From Epiperipatus broadwayi (lineage: Eukaryota; Onychophora; Udeonychophora; Euonychophora; Peripatidae): a DNA stretch of 64,000 nt. The stretch is taken from positions 436,001-500,000 of the forward strand of contig JAQFVV010012397.1 of the NCBI GenBank assembly GCA_028023455.1, in the 5' to 3' direction. Below the pieces are notes generated by a model that saw only the letters and a list, made by a program, of their open reading frames with translations, was not told the DNA's origin and did not search any database. This document shows, in pieces, positions 33,878 to 44,999 of the stretch; position 1 is the stretch's first letter, and each line of letters starts with the position of its first letter. The position numbers and the translations under genes are program-made.

Positions 33878-35850
33878 TATACCGGTTAATGTTTACTCCA
33901 TTAATATGAGCATGTGCATAAATCGAACATGACAAGAAATATGGCAACATGCCGAAGTAAGAAGAAATTCAAAGACTTTACCGTAATAGTGCTACAGACA
34001 CAGAAGATATTTATAGAAAGATTGATTCTTACATACCTTTGGGGGATGACTCTAAACCAACCCCTCACGCCACTCTCAGAAGGAAATTTAACTCTCCTCC
34101 TGAAAGAATATGCAAGTTCAAATAACATTAGGGCATATGTGCGGATAAATAATTATTCATACAAAAATAATAAATATCCTCGTGAAAATAAAGATTTAGG
34201 ACCCGGTAAGAAGGTATCCCATTTGCTAGCTCAGCGTACTCTTATACTCAGTTAAAAGAATGGGTATCGGAAAACTCGCATAACTAATTAGTATGAGGGT
34301 TAGAGAAAGTAAATGATATATATGTGGCAGTAGTCGCTTTAGAATTATAATATCTTTTATTAACCCAATATCCCTACCATTTATAACATAAATATAAAAT
34401 CAAAGTTCCCAAATTGAATAAATATATAACGAAAATCATACAATACATAAATCATTTTTATAAAACAAATTATAAGCATATGGAAATACTTGTCGAAATA
34501 ATTGTTAAACTAAATAAAGAAAATTTCTTTCTTAATAATAAAAGTATATTAAATAATTAATATGGGAGAGATAGTGCTCCGCGGATTATAAACTCACACA
34601 CGTGTATTAAGCAAATAAGGAAAAATTAATGTTACATACAAGGTGTATTGGTTTGTGTATTGACATACCAACATATTTATGAAATGGGAATTAACTTGTT
34701 ATAAAAAAAACACACACAAACAAAAAATAATAGTATACCTGACAAAATTTGTAGGTTTCATTCTTCTATGGGTTTTGAGTGGGCGGGCTATCTGTTCATC
34801 GACTACAACAAGGGCTGGACTTGTCAGTGGTACAAGTTCATAGAATTAGTCATCATCACTTTGGTGTTTGGCGATCTCGGCTTTTACATTATGTTGGGAT
34901 GGCAGGAGCGGAGCTGGACGGACGCACTGAAGTGAGTTTCTACTCCATATTCATTTTATATGCAAGCGAATGCTTGATTGGCATCTTTAAGTTGGAGAGA
35001 CGGATATTAAATATGATATTAAACACTATAAATCGTCTTTTCTTGTTTTATGAATCTTAGGTTAACTACAGGCTTCGATGGTGTGTTGTAATTAAGCTTC
35101 CATCAGCATCAACTGACTGGTTAATTGCTAGATTATTTGAATGATGGCCTGGATTAATGTCCATTGATTTAGAATGATGGAATGAGTATTACTTCTTTTT
35201 TTTTTGATTAGAATAAATCTTCCGGCTTATAAGGTATCAGAATCAGCATGATTAAAAAGTTGCATGACTTCGCCTGTTTCCCAGAATAGCATTAGCTTCC
35301 CAAAATTAGAAATAGGCTCCCAATAAGATTTGCCTTTTTAACAGCAAGATAAAAGTAAACTGCTCTCTCCTTGAAAAGCAAAGGTGAACTTCTCTTCTCG
35401 AAAAGCACAGGAAAACTTCTCTCTTTGAAAAGCAAAGGTGAACTTCTCTCCTTGAAAAGCAAAGGTAAACTGCTCTCTTTGAAAAGCAAAGAAGAGCTGC
35501 TCTCTTCGAAAAGTAAAGGTAAAATGTCTTCTCGCAACTTCAGAACAGATATCCCTCCTCAATACAATCTCAATTCAGGTATCCCCTCCATGACACAAAA
35601 ATTAAATAATTAAATCTTATTGAATTGGTTTTAGTTTTACTAATTGGTTTAGCCGATTCGTAAAACATTTCAATGTAATCGCCCAAGTGATCTCAAAAAT
35701 TTCATTTCCAATTAGTTTTATTTATATCCATTCAGATCTCAATATCTCTGATGACAATTTTAATAAATGATAACATCTTTTTACTTTTTATTAATTCCAA
35801 TATCACAATCGAAGTTTTTTTTAACAAAAAAAAAATGTTTTACATAACTT
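33878..35850 (-). repeat. 3' LTR of Ty3/gypsy element
   Basis: Near-identical to 39368-41316, with scattered substitutions and several small indels. It has tataccggttaatg at the low end and atgttttacataactt at the high end. Includes a 27-bp minisatellite at 35351-35535. The LTR is unusually long for Ty3/gypsy. Confidence 0.9.
35351..35535. repeat. 27-bp minisatellite in LTR, open in several frames
   Basis: Seven units of about 27 bp share gaaaagcaaaggtgaacttc. Because 27 is a multiple of three, frames stay open across the array in both orientations (for example a K-S-K-G-E-L-L-S-L nonapeptide on the plus strand). The partner array in the other LTR (about 40826-40998) is shorter, with one unit reduced by 5 bp. 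Confidence 0.9.
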
Positions 35851-35854
35851 AAAC

Positions 35855-35867
35855 ATTCCTCTCTCCA
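35855..35867 (-). other. Polypurine tract of LTR element
   Basis: On the minus strand the run GGAGAGAGGAA lies immediately before the 3' LTR, where plus-strand DNA synthesis is primed. Confidence 0.45.
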
Positions 35868-36558
35868 CGCATTATCGCAAGTTTAATTAAACTCTTTTGT
35901 CCAGTTAAAATTATTTTAGAGTGGACAGGAAACCAGAATGCCATTAGGCTTTTTCTAAATTTAAGACAATGCCCCCCCCCCTCCCTTGCTCAAATGCAAC
36001 TGAAGAGAAAAATATCCATTAAAACTCCGATTTTGAAATTATTTTTAAATATTTTTAAATAATAGTATGTTAAATTCTCCCTTTTACATTGATTGTAAGC
36101 ACTCATAAAAAAAAAAAATAACTACGTACTGACAGATTGTAAATAAGTGTTAGCATTTCTTTAACAAACAAAACAAAAATCTTCAAAATTATAATTACAT
36201 TTTGGAATTTCTTTCTTTTTAAAAAAAAAAATAAATAAATAAACAAAAATCAATTTTACAAATGCATATTTTTAAGCCTTTAAATATCAGCTTTAATCAT
36301 ATGTGTGTGAGAGTTTATATTATAGCCACAGTTCTCTCTCTCAATTTATAACGAATATTGATTATATAAATTGTACAAACCCCCCCCCTCTTTAATGGCT
36401 ATTTAAATATTTTAGACCATTTATTGATTTAACCTTAGCCTGTGCTTGGCCACATCAAACGTGCCTGGCACAATACCACCCTCCGACATGAGACATTTAA
36501 ATGGAGTTTATCATTTAATGTCTTTCTTATTGATCATATTTTCCAAAAACTTAAAATT

Positions 36559-37440
36559 TCATACTACGGGTTTCAAGGCTCTCGCATTGTAAGTGCCCTT
36601 GATACCTTGCTCTGTCTTAATCTGGAAAGCATTATTTGCTTTGCATTCCACAATTTCGAATGGACCTTCATAAAGGTTACAGAATTTTTTAAACCGGAAT
36701 TTCTCTGGTATACTTACATGGGGAATCCTTACCATCACTCTATCCCCTATTTTGAATTGATGCTTTGACGCACCTTTCCATTTCTTTCTCATAGTGCTCA
36801 TATGCTGCATTCGGGCATAAGCCTCCTTTCTGTCTGTTTCCATGTCCAGAGTTTCACCTGTACCTTCGGGTAATTTTGTCTTAAACAACTTAGGGGCTAG
36901 TTTTCCGAAGTAAAGGCACATTGGAGATAATCCTGTGGATTCGCTAACGGACCAATTAATAAAATCGACTACTCGAGGTAACTGCTTGACCCACCCTATA
37001 TGGTTGTCTGGTAGATAAGTACGAAATAGTCTCCCTAGCTCCCGCATAACCAGCTCGCAGGGGTTTGACTGAGGATTACAGATGGAGGTGAGTATATTTT
37101 TGATTCCCTGTTTATTTTTCCACTGTTTCCATTCTTCTGATATGAAGAGTGTCCCATGATCTGATAAAATAGTCTGAGATTTCCCGATCCATGGAAAATG
37201 GAGGGATCGCAGTACTTTAATAGTTTCTCATGTAGTAGTCCTAGATAATGGATAAGCAGTTACAAATTTGAAGAAAAGGTCATACACCACCAACAAGTAT
37301 CTTTTCCGATTGAAGGGTGGCAGAGGACCATAAAAGTAGATGGCCATTATCTCCCTTGAGTTTTGAGGAATAATCGACTCCATGGGGTTCACATAACTTT
37401 TGTTGGGCAGTTTTGCCCTCTGGCAGATTTCACACTTCAT
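36559..37440 (-). pseudogene. Ty3/gypsy integrase, catalytic aspartate lost
   Basis: The core starts with C-E-I-C-Q-R-A-K (37228-37440), the end of the zinc-binding domain. The first catalytic residue is replaced: M-A-I-Y-F-Y-G-P stands where M-A-I-D-F-Y-G-P is expected. The second aspartate (L-S-D-H-G-T) and the catalytic glutamate region (N-P-C-E-L-V-M-R-E-L-G-R) survive. The 36559-37047 frame covers the rest of the core and the C-terminal domain, with Y-E-G-P-F-E-I-V-E and N-A-F-Q-I-K. A stop and frame breaks near 37226 and 37435 divide the gene. Even with the frames intact, loss of the first aspartate should abolish strand transfer. Confidence 0.85.
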
Positions 37441-38760
37441 TCATCACATACATTATCTCCCGGTGCATCCGTGGCCAATAAAACCAGCGCCTGAGGCAAT
37501 ATTCTGTTTTTTGGGTTCCGTAATGCCCGTATAAACAATGGATATATTGAATGAGAGAGTGCCTCATCTTCAATGGGACCATGACCCTCCATTCATCTTT
37601 TCTTTCTTGAATTTGATAATGCAGTATTTCCTCCACCACAGGGTTTCATCCTGACACTGCATTATAATTTGATTTAAACCTGCATCGTCTCGTTGCTCTA
37701 CAGCTATTTGAGCCAGTTCATGCTCTATGAATTCATCCATGCATAGGGTCATGTTCATCATGTATGCTTTATCTACATTTAAATGCCTTTGCAGCAGAGG
37801 CACGGGATGGCGACTTGGGGTATCAGCAACTATATTTTCAGCCCCTTTGCAGTACTGAACTGTGTAATTGAACTCCTGGAGGAATAGACTCCATCTCACA
37901 AGGTGGCTGTTAGTGAGATAACTATGGTTGAGAAACTCTAAACTCTTGTGGTCGGTGATCACCACCACTTCAGATCCCAATAAAATGGGCCGGAATTTCT
38001 GGAAAGCCCATACAATGACTAGAGCCTCCCCTATGATGGTGTAATTGATTTCAGGCCCCTTCAACATTCGGCTTATGAAATACAACACCCCTATTTTACC
38101 ATATGGTTGGATCTGAGACAGTGTGACACCCAGCCCATACCCACTACTGTCAGTTTGAAGTAAAAATGGTTTGCCAAAGTCTGAATATGCAAGCACCATC
38201 TGTTTTATGAAGCTCATCTTGACTCTTTCGAAGGCTTCCTCTTGATCTACAGTCCAGTTCCACCTCGTTTCCTTTCTGAGCAGCTTCAAAAGAGGTTCCA
38301 TTTGGTCGGCAAATTTTTCACAAAACCTGTTGTAGAAATTGCACATTCCTAAGAACGATCGAATCTGGCATTTAGTTTTAGGCACAGGAAATTCCGTGAT
38401 GGCCTTTATTTTATCGGGATGAGGTTTAATCCCTGTCTGGCTAACCAGATAACCCAGGAATTCAATCTCCTCTGATACGAACACACTTTTCTTCATGTTT
38501 ATCTTAATCCCTTTTCCCTGCACTCTCTGAAGAATAATTCCAACTGCTGGAGATGCTCCTCCAGCGATGTGGATGCCATGACTACATCATCCACATACAT
38601 AGTTACGATTTTTTGTTTCCGCTGACAAAACTTGGTCCAGGCATCTTAGCAAACTGGCTCCACTGTTGACCAAACTGAAAGCCATTCGGTTAAATTGATA
38701 AGAATGCCCTCCATATCTAAAAGCTGTGTACTGATGGTCCACTGGGTACAGCTCTTCAAA
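37430..38760 (-). pseudogene. Ty3/gypsy reverse transcriptase C-part, RNase H and integrase zinc domain
   Basis: The longest frame (37570-38523, 317 codons) covers the reverse transcriptase thumb (F-L-G-Y-L-V-S, F-L-G-M-C-N-F-Y-N-R-F) and RNase H with its acidic residues in place (L-Q-T-D-S-S-G, I-G-E-A-L, I-T-D-H-K-S-L, I-V-A-D-T-P-S-R). Upstream, in another frame, are Y-Q-F-N-R-M-A-F-S-L-V-N-S-G-A and the catalytic Y-V-D-D at 38586-38597. The integrase zinc domain follows at 37430-37639 (H-C-L-Y-G-H-Y-G-T, R-R-W-F-Y-W-P-R-M). The N-terminal half of reverse transcriptase is missing at a break near 38760. At least two frameshifts are present. Confidence 0.85.
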
Positions 38761-39349
38761 CAACAATAAAAAATATAAAAACTAAGCTAAAATTAAATTG
38801 TACAAGTATTGAAATTGTTTTACAAGACAAAACGAAAAAGAAATTGATCGTGAATAGCATTACGATTCTAACTGTTATGTGCCGTCAAAAACAAAATTTC
38901 CTATCATGCAATTTCACAATTCTATGTTATTCAATAAAGATTTACTTTCCTTTTATACAAAAAAAATCTTTATTTCCGAAGTCCGCCGCTTGTTTTTATA
39001 CAATATGTAGTTTACGATTGTATACAGTAATCTATTTCTTTCTACAACATTTTATTTATCTAACTTTCTAATTTATTTTTACTATAAACATTTATATATG
39101 GCAAAACTATCTAAACCGATAATATTGTAGCGACAAAGGTCACTTCAAAAACAAAATAAAGTTTAAAATTCTTATTTATTAAGATTTGTAATTATAAATT
39201 CTTTTCTCTTTTTTCAAATCTTGTCTCTATAAAAAAAAATCATTCCCAATATTTTTGAGATTTTGTGAGATTTTCTCTTTTCTTTAGTTACATTTAGTGG
39301 CCCTGTTTTTCCTACACTGGCCACATTAAGTAAGGCCCAACGTGTTGTA
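38761..39349. other. Internal non-coding segment of LTR element
   Basis: AT-rich sequence between the broken pol and the primer-binding site. Gag and protease would normally lie here. It may be leader sequence brought next to pol by an internal deletion. Confidence 0.5.
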
Positions 39350-39356
39350 GGCGCCA
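39350..39356 (-). other. Candidate primer-binding site
   Basis: The minus strand reads TGGCGCC, the usual start of a tRNA-complementary primer site, 11 bp inside the 5' LTR. The continuation (TACAACACGTT) is less clearly tRNA-complementary, so the tRNA cannot be named. Confidence 0.45.
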
Positions 39357-39367
39357 AAATTTTGTTC

Positions 39368-41316
39368 TATACCGGTTAATGTTTACTCCGTTAATATGAG
39401 CATGCGCATAAATCGAACATGACAAGAAATATGGTGACATGCCGGAGTAAGAAGACATTCAAAGACTTTACCGTAATAATTCTACGGACATAGAAGATAC
39501 TTATAGAAAAATTGATTCTTACATACCTTTGGGGGATGACTCTAAACCAACCCCTCGCGCCACTCTCAGAAGGAAATTTAGCTCTCCTCCTGTAAGGATA
39601 TGCAAGTTCAAATAACATTAGGGCATATGCGCCGATAAATAATTATTCATACAAAAATAATAAATAAATATCCTCGTGAAAATAGATTTAGGACCCAGTA
39701 AGAAGGTATCCCATTCGCTAGTTCAGCATACTCTTGTACTCAGTTAAAAGAATGGGGATCGGAAAACTCGTATAACTAATTAATATGAGGGTTAGAGAAA
39801 GTAAATGATAATAAAATATATATGTATGGCAGTAGACGCTTTAGAATTATAATATCTTTTATTAACCCAATATCCCCTACCATTTATAACATAAATATAA
39901 AATCAAAGTTCGCAAATTGAATAAATATATAACGAAAATCATACAATACATAAATCATTTTTATAAAACAAATTATAAGCATATGGAAATACTTGTCAAA
40001 ATAATTGTTAAACTAAATAAAGGAAATTTCTTTCTTAATAATAAAAGTATATTAAATAATTAATATGGGAGAGATAGTGCTCTGTGGATTATAAACTCAC
40101 ACACATCTATTAAACAAATATGGAAAAATTAATGTTACATACAAGGTGTAATGGTTTACGTATTGACATACACATATTTATGAAATGGGTATTAACTTGG
40201 TATAAAATAAACACACACATAAAAAAATAATAGTATACCCGACAAACTTTGTAGGCTTCGTTCTTCTATGGGTTTTGAGTGGGCGGTCTATCTGTTCATC
40301 GACTGCAACAAGGGCTAGACTTGATGGTGGTACAAGTTCGTAGAATTAGTCATCATCACTTTGGTGTTGGCGATCTCGGCTTTTACATTATGTTGGGACG
40401 GCAGGAGCGGAGCTGTACGGATGCGCTGAAGTGAGCATCTACTCCATATTCATTTTATATGCAAGCGAATGCTTGATTGGCATCTTTAAGTTGGAGAGAC
40501 GGATATTAAATAGGATATTAAACACTATAAAATGTCCTTTCTTGTTTTATGAATCTTAGGTTAACTGCAGGCTTTTTCATCAGCATCAACTGACTGGTTA
40601 ATTGCTAGATTATTTGAATGATGGCCTGGATTAATGTACTTTGATTTAGAATGACAGAATGAGTATTATTTCTTTTTCTTTTGATTAGAATAAATCTTCC
40701 GGCTTATAAGGTATCAGAATCAGCATGATTAAAAAGTTGCATGACTTCACATGTTTCCCAGAATAGCATTAGCTTCCCAAAATTAGAAATAGGCTCCCAA
40801 TAAGATATGCCTTTTTAACAGCAAGACAAAAGTGAACTGCTCTCTCCTTGAAAAGCAAAGGTGAACTTCTCGAAAAGCACAGGAAAACTTCTCTTTCTGA
40901 AAAGCAAAGGTGAACTTCTCTCCTCGAAAAGCAAAGGTAAACTGCTCTCTTTGAAAAGCAAAGGTGAGCTGCTCTCTTCGAAAAGTAAAGGTAAAATGCC
41001 CTCTCGCAACATCAGAACAGATAACCCTCCTCAATACAATCTCAATTCAGGTATCCGCTCCATGACACAAATAATTAAATCTTATTGAATTGGTTTTAGT
41101 TTTACTAATTGGTTTAGCCGATTCGTAAAACATTCCAATGTAATCACCCAAGTGATCTCAAAAATTTCATTTCCAATTAGTTTTATTTATATCCATTCAG
41201 ATCTCAATATATCTGACGACAGTTTTAAAAAATGATAACATCTTTTTACTTTTTATTAATTCCAATATCACAATCGAAGTGTTTTTTAACAAAAAAAAAA
41301 ATGTTTTACATAACTT
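39368..41316 (-). repeat. 5' LTR of Ty3/gypsy element
   Basis: Partner of 33878-35850. It would hold the promoter for minus-strand transcription. It carries the shorter version of the 27-bp minisatellite (about 40826-40998). Confidence 0.9.
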
Positions 41317-42130
41317 GAATATGAGAGCATTGTACCTAGATCTTAGGATCTAATGAAACACTCCAGCTGCCACCTTTTATCCCTACTTACCTATAAAACT
41401 ATGAGAAAATCGAAAACACAATAATATTTATTATCTCATTAGCTTATATAGTCATATAGGTCTAAACTCAGTTGAGTACCCATACATTTTAGTGTCTTTG
41501 GTTCTTTAATAACAATAGCCACCACTATCCTATTAGGCAGGATTGGTGTTAAACCACTAAACATCACATGATCACCATTTCTAATGCTTGCTCATAGCTG
41601 TTATTAAAACAGGCAAATCTCTCCATGCAGTAGTGCCCTTCAGTGCAAGCCAGAGTAATCAATGGATGACAGAAGGCTTCTGCATAAAATCCCTATCTAA
41701 TGCCTACTCATCAAATATCTCCAAACTAATTTAACCAAAGACACCTAAATGTATGGATACTGAACTGAGTTCAGACCTATATGACTATATAAGCTAATAA
41801 GCTTGTATTGAAAATATTGTTTTTAAATTTTATTCTCCCAGTTTTGCAGTTAAGTAGAGATAAAAGGTGGCTGCTTCAGAATTGCATTAGATCCTAAGAT
41901 CTAGGTGCAGTGCTCTCAGATCCAAAGCTCCTCACTGACAAAAGCCATTAGCCAGAAACAAGTCTGGGGATATTGGATGAGTAGGCACTGGATAGGGATT
42001 TTATGCACAAGTCTTCTGGCATCCATTCATTATTCTGGCCTGCACTGAATAGCACTACTATATGGAGAGATTTGCCTGTTTTAGTAACAGTTATGAGCAA
42101 GCCTAAGAAATGGTGATCATTTGGTGAATT
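41317..42130. repeat. Foldback element with interlocked inverted repeats
   Basis: Four arms lie in the order A (41323-41510), B (41548-41735), A' (41730-41919), B' (41938-42130). A pairs with A' (both contain the palindromic gatcttaggatc core) and B pairs with B' (both contain gatcaccattt or its complement). The pairs therefore interlock instead of nesting. The copy at 51587-52045 has only B, A', B'. No coding capacity. Confidence 0.75.
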
Positions 42131-42179
42131 AGGGATGTTACAGATAAGGTAAAGAAAACGAGGGAGTAGATATGTGTAT

Positions 42180-42440
42180 GTTATGGTAGGGATAAATAAT
42201 TTGTCAGAGCCATCAAAGAGTGATAGATACGTACATAGAATTGATTAGTATTTTGGTAAGATTAAAAAAAAAGTAAAAATAGTTGGATTATTACCAAGAT
42301 TTGACAATAGGTATATGCTAGATAGGGCACGTTCTATAAATGAGATTGAAAAAATTTGTAGAGAAATGATGTTATGTGTGGGATTTTTTTATCAGTAAGG
42401 AGTTATTGCATTTAGCAAAACAAGGAAGTGAAATTTTAGA
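42180..42440 (+). pseudogene. LINE ORF1-type segment (SGNH-hydrolase-like)
   Basis: Apart from one internal stop the frame reads V-M-V-G-I-N-N-L, then K-I-V-G-L-L-P-R-F, then L-D-R-A-R-S-I-N-E-I-E-K-I-C-R-E. The G-x-N-[DN]-L and L-P-R...R-A-x-[SAI]-[IL]-N motifs are those of the esterase-like (SGNH) domain in ORF1 or related proteins of some LINEs. The segment ends before the usual final His motif. Whether it belongs to the same insertion as the downstream pol relic is inferred from orientation and proximity. Confidence 0.45.
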
Positions 42441-43690
42441 GAGTTTGATTTTTAAAGAATATTGTTCAGAAAACAGTACTTATCGTTTAGACAGGCCAGG
42501 CACTTGGTGGCGTTCTTTCTCTGGAAAAAAGACACTATTATAACCATTCCGGGCTGACAAACTTAAAATAATTTACAATCGAACACTATTTGGTAAAATG
42601 AAATCATTTTATTTTTAAATTACTTTTAAACTCATTTTCAAACCATTTTTTGGATTGCAGTTGTTTTACATTTTGAAAACTAATTACGATTGAACATTAT
42701 TTAATAATGGTATTAAACTCATCTTCAAACCATTTTTTTGAATTACAATTTTTTTACATTTTGAAAACTAATTTAAAACAATTTATGATCGATCATTTAT
42801 GTCTACACAAGGCGGACTTGCACTTGAACTGCGAATCTTCTTATTTTATCCTTGCACCACAAGCACAGATTTTGCAATGTGGCAGAATGTTTTTGGTTGC
42901 AGGCAATTGCCAAAACTTTAAATGCTGCTGCTGCTTACTGCATTCAGCCATTTTGTTAGTATGCCAGTGATTCTCGTGCAAACATGAGTAAAGATGTTAT
43001 CATGTGTCAACCCTATTTTCCAAGATACTTTACAAATTTTTCCCCCTTCAAAAGTGTGTAGGAAAGCATGTGGACAGAATGATAATTTCTAATACACAAT
43101 ACCACGTCAGTTTCATTATTAGATGATTACGTGAAATGACAACATTTCTTGAGTTAGGGTAAGTTGAAGTACAGGTACCCTCAAGTCATACTGTAGTGAA
43201 GTTTAAATCGTTAGCATTGGGATAAACGGCGTATGTAACAGCTGTTACAAACCATGTTAAAAAATGGCATTGGTTTCTGTGCATTCATGTGGAAATCAAG
43301 TGAATGATGGCATATTTCTGTGCTCTTGCAGAGAAATAATATCAACAAGCAGTTGTCCTGGCTATAAGATAGCTGGGGGCAGCCACCTAAATGGCACATT
43401 TCTGTGCTTTTGCACAAAAAGAATGTCTCCAAGCAGCTGGCCTGTATAAACGACAACTACCCAGGAAACTTATAAAGGTGTGTGGTAAGGTTTTCAATTG
43501 CAGTGATATTAAAAAGAATGGACAGGATGTAAGAAATAAACAAAAGGTAGCTGATTTAGATAGAAATGTAGAAGTGGAGAGGAAATGGGTCTATAAAATT
43601 AATAGTAAGCAAGTTATTTATAGATGTAATGGAGAAAAAAGAGTCAATGAATTATAAAAGTAATAGTTAGAAAAGAATAAATTGTTAAAA
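42441..43690. other. LINE interior or nested sequence without recognised domain
   Basis: Small open frames (for example 42707-42970 and 43391-43657) show no recognisable domain. The 43391-43657 frame is lysine-rich and may be the linker before the endonuclease. Local inverted motifs near 43264-43460 (tttctgtgc repeated) are short. Confidence 0.3.
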
Positions 43691-44360
43691 TTGGATATTT
43701 GAAAATGCAAGGTGGTAGGAGACCAGAAAAGTGGCTGGAATTAAACAAAGCAATTAAAAATGAAGAACTAGTGATACTAGCAGAAGTGAAACACATCTAA
43801 AAAAAGAAGAACCTATACTGGAAGACTTGGTATGGTAGGGTATAAATAAAAAAAGAAAAAAGGATTAGTGGTACAGGAGTTATGTCAAAAAAATATTTAA
43901 ATACTGTTAAATGTCAAAATCATTTGTGGTTAGAGATAAGGTTGAAAACAAGAATGAGTGGTTGTTACAGTATATATAGTTACTGGAGATAGTCAAATGA
44001 AAATGGAGTAGAACAATAGCATATATGAATGCCTAGTTAAGGACATACAGAGTTTAAAAAAAAAGGGGAAGAGAATAATGGTTATAGGGGATATGAAAGG
44101 ATATATTGAAGAATTATTGATGATGTAGATAACAAGAATAGACAGGCTTTAAAAATTTTTTGTCAGAGACAGAATTTGAGCACTTGAAATTTATCAAATA
44201 TTTATGAGGGACAATACATATGGTCTAGAAATAATATATTTCACACAATAGATTATGTATTAGTAAAGAAAGAGGGAATGAATGAAATATGGAAAATTAA
44301 AGTGTTTGGTAAAAAAGAGAAAGTATGTAATAGTGATCATATTTTTTTTATAATAAAAAT
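43690..44360 (+). pseudogene. LINE endonuclease relic
   Basis: Plus-strand fragments read L-V-I-L-A-E-V (early catalytic glutamate region), then V-I-G-D-M-K-G, where G-D-F-N-G is expected, then the T-I-D-Y-V-L motif and a final S-D-H. This order defines the AP-type LINE endonuclease. Asparagine to lysine at the G-D-x-[NK] box and several stops inactivate it. Confidence 0.65.
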
Positions 44361-44999
44361 AGTTAGTAATGTGATTTAAAATAGTAATAAAAATAGAAAG
44401 AATAGTGAAAGATGTGGATGGAGAATGAATGATAAGAATAAGTTAGAAGAATATAAAATAAAAGTTGATGGAAGAGTTGGTTAGGGATGAATATAAGGAC
44501 TGGTGTGGTGAAGAAGAAAAAGTGGCTAATAGGGTTTTAGGTGAGAATATTCAGAAGAATAAAATAACAATAGAAAAGTGAGAATTAGTAAAAGTGTAAA
44601 AGAGAGGAAAACAGCATGCAGAGAATATAAGTGTGCCATTAAGCACAAAGGAAGTGAGAAAAATATTAATGTTAAATGGGAAAAGTATTTTTAAAAAAAG
44701 TTGGTTGAAACAGATAATTATATAGAGAGAATGAAATTAAATAGTACATTGTTGGAGGATATTAATAAAAGTGGAAGAGATGGGGGCAAAAAATTTTGGA
44801 AATACATTTAAAGGAATATAGGGGAGAGAGAAATAGTCTTACTAGATGATGGGGGAATAGAGTGTAGTTCTAGAGAAGAATTAGAGCCAATCTTAAATAA
44901 GCATGTAATGGATATAGAAAAGATGTTAAGTGTGAAGGACAAAGTGATAACAACCATAAAAGCATAAAGTAATGGAAATATTAGGTTTACAAAAAATGA

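Larger units (their letters stand above)
33878..41316 (-). mobile_element. Ty3/gypsy retrotransposon with long LTRs, internally deleted
   Basis: Two direct repeats of about 1.95-1.97 kb (33878-35850 and 39368-41316) bracket a 3.5-kb interior with minus-strand pol. The 5' LTR is the high-coordinate one. The interior has a primer-binding-like TGGCGCC at 39350-39356 and a purine tract (GGAGAGAGGAA) just before the 3' LTR. Coding runs from mid reverse transcriptase (about 38760) through RNase H to integrase (36559). Gag, protease and the first part of reverse transcriptase are missing, replaced by about 600 bp of AT-rich non-coding sequence. LTRs are visually close, so the insertion is fairly young. 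I found no clear target duplication. The element cannot move by itself. Confidence 0.85.

Noticed and set aside
33901-34255. Overlapping frames on both strands near one end of each LTR (also 39391-39618)
   Set aside because: They recur only because the LTRs are duplicates. They have no domain and no start or splice context.
34779-35060. 93-codon plus-strand frame in the 3' LTR
   Set aside because: It is antisense to the element, and the corresponding region of the other LTR has indels that break the frame.
36442-36768. 108-codon plus-strand frame
   Set aside because: Antisense shadow of the integrase C-terminal domain at 36559-37047.
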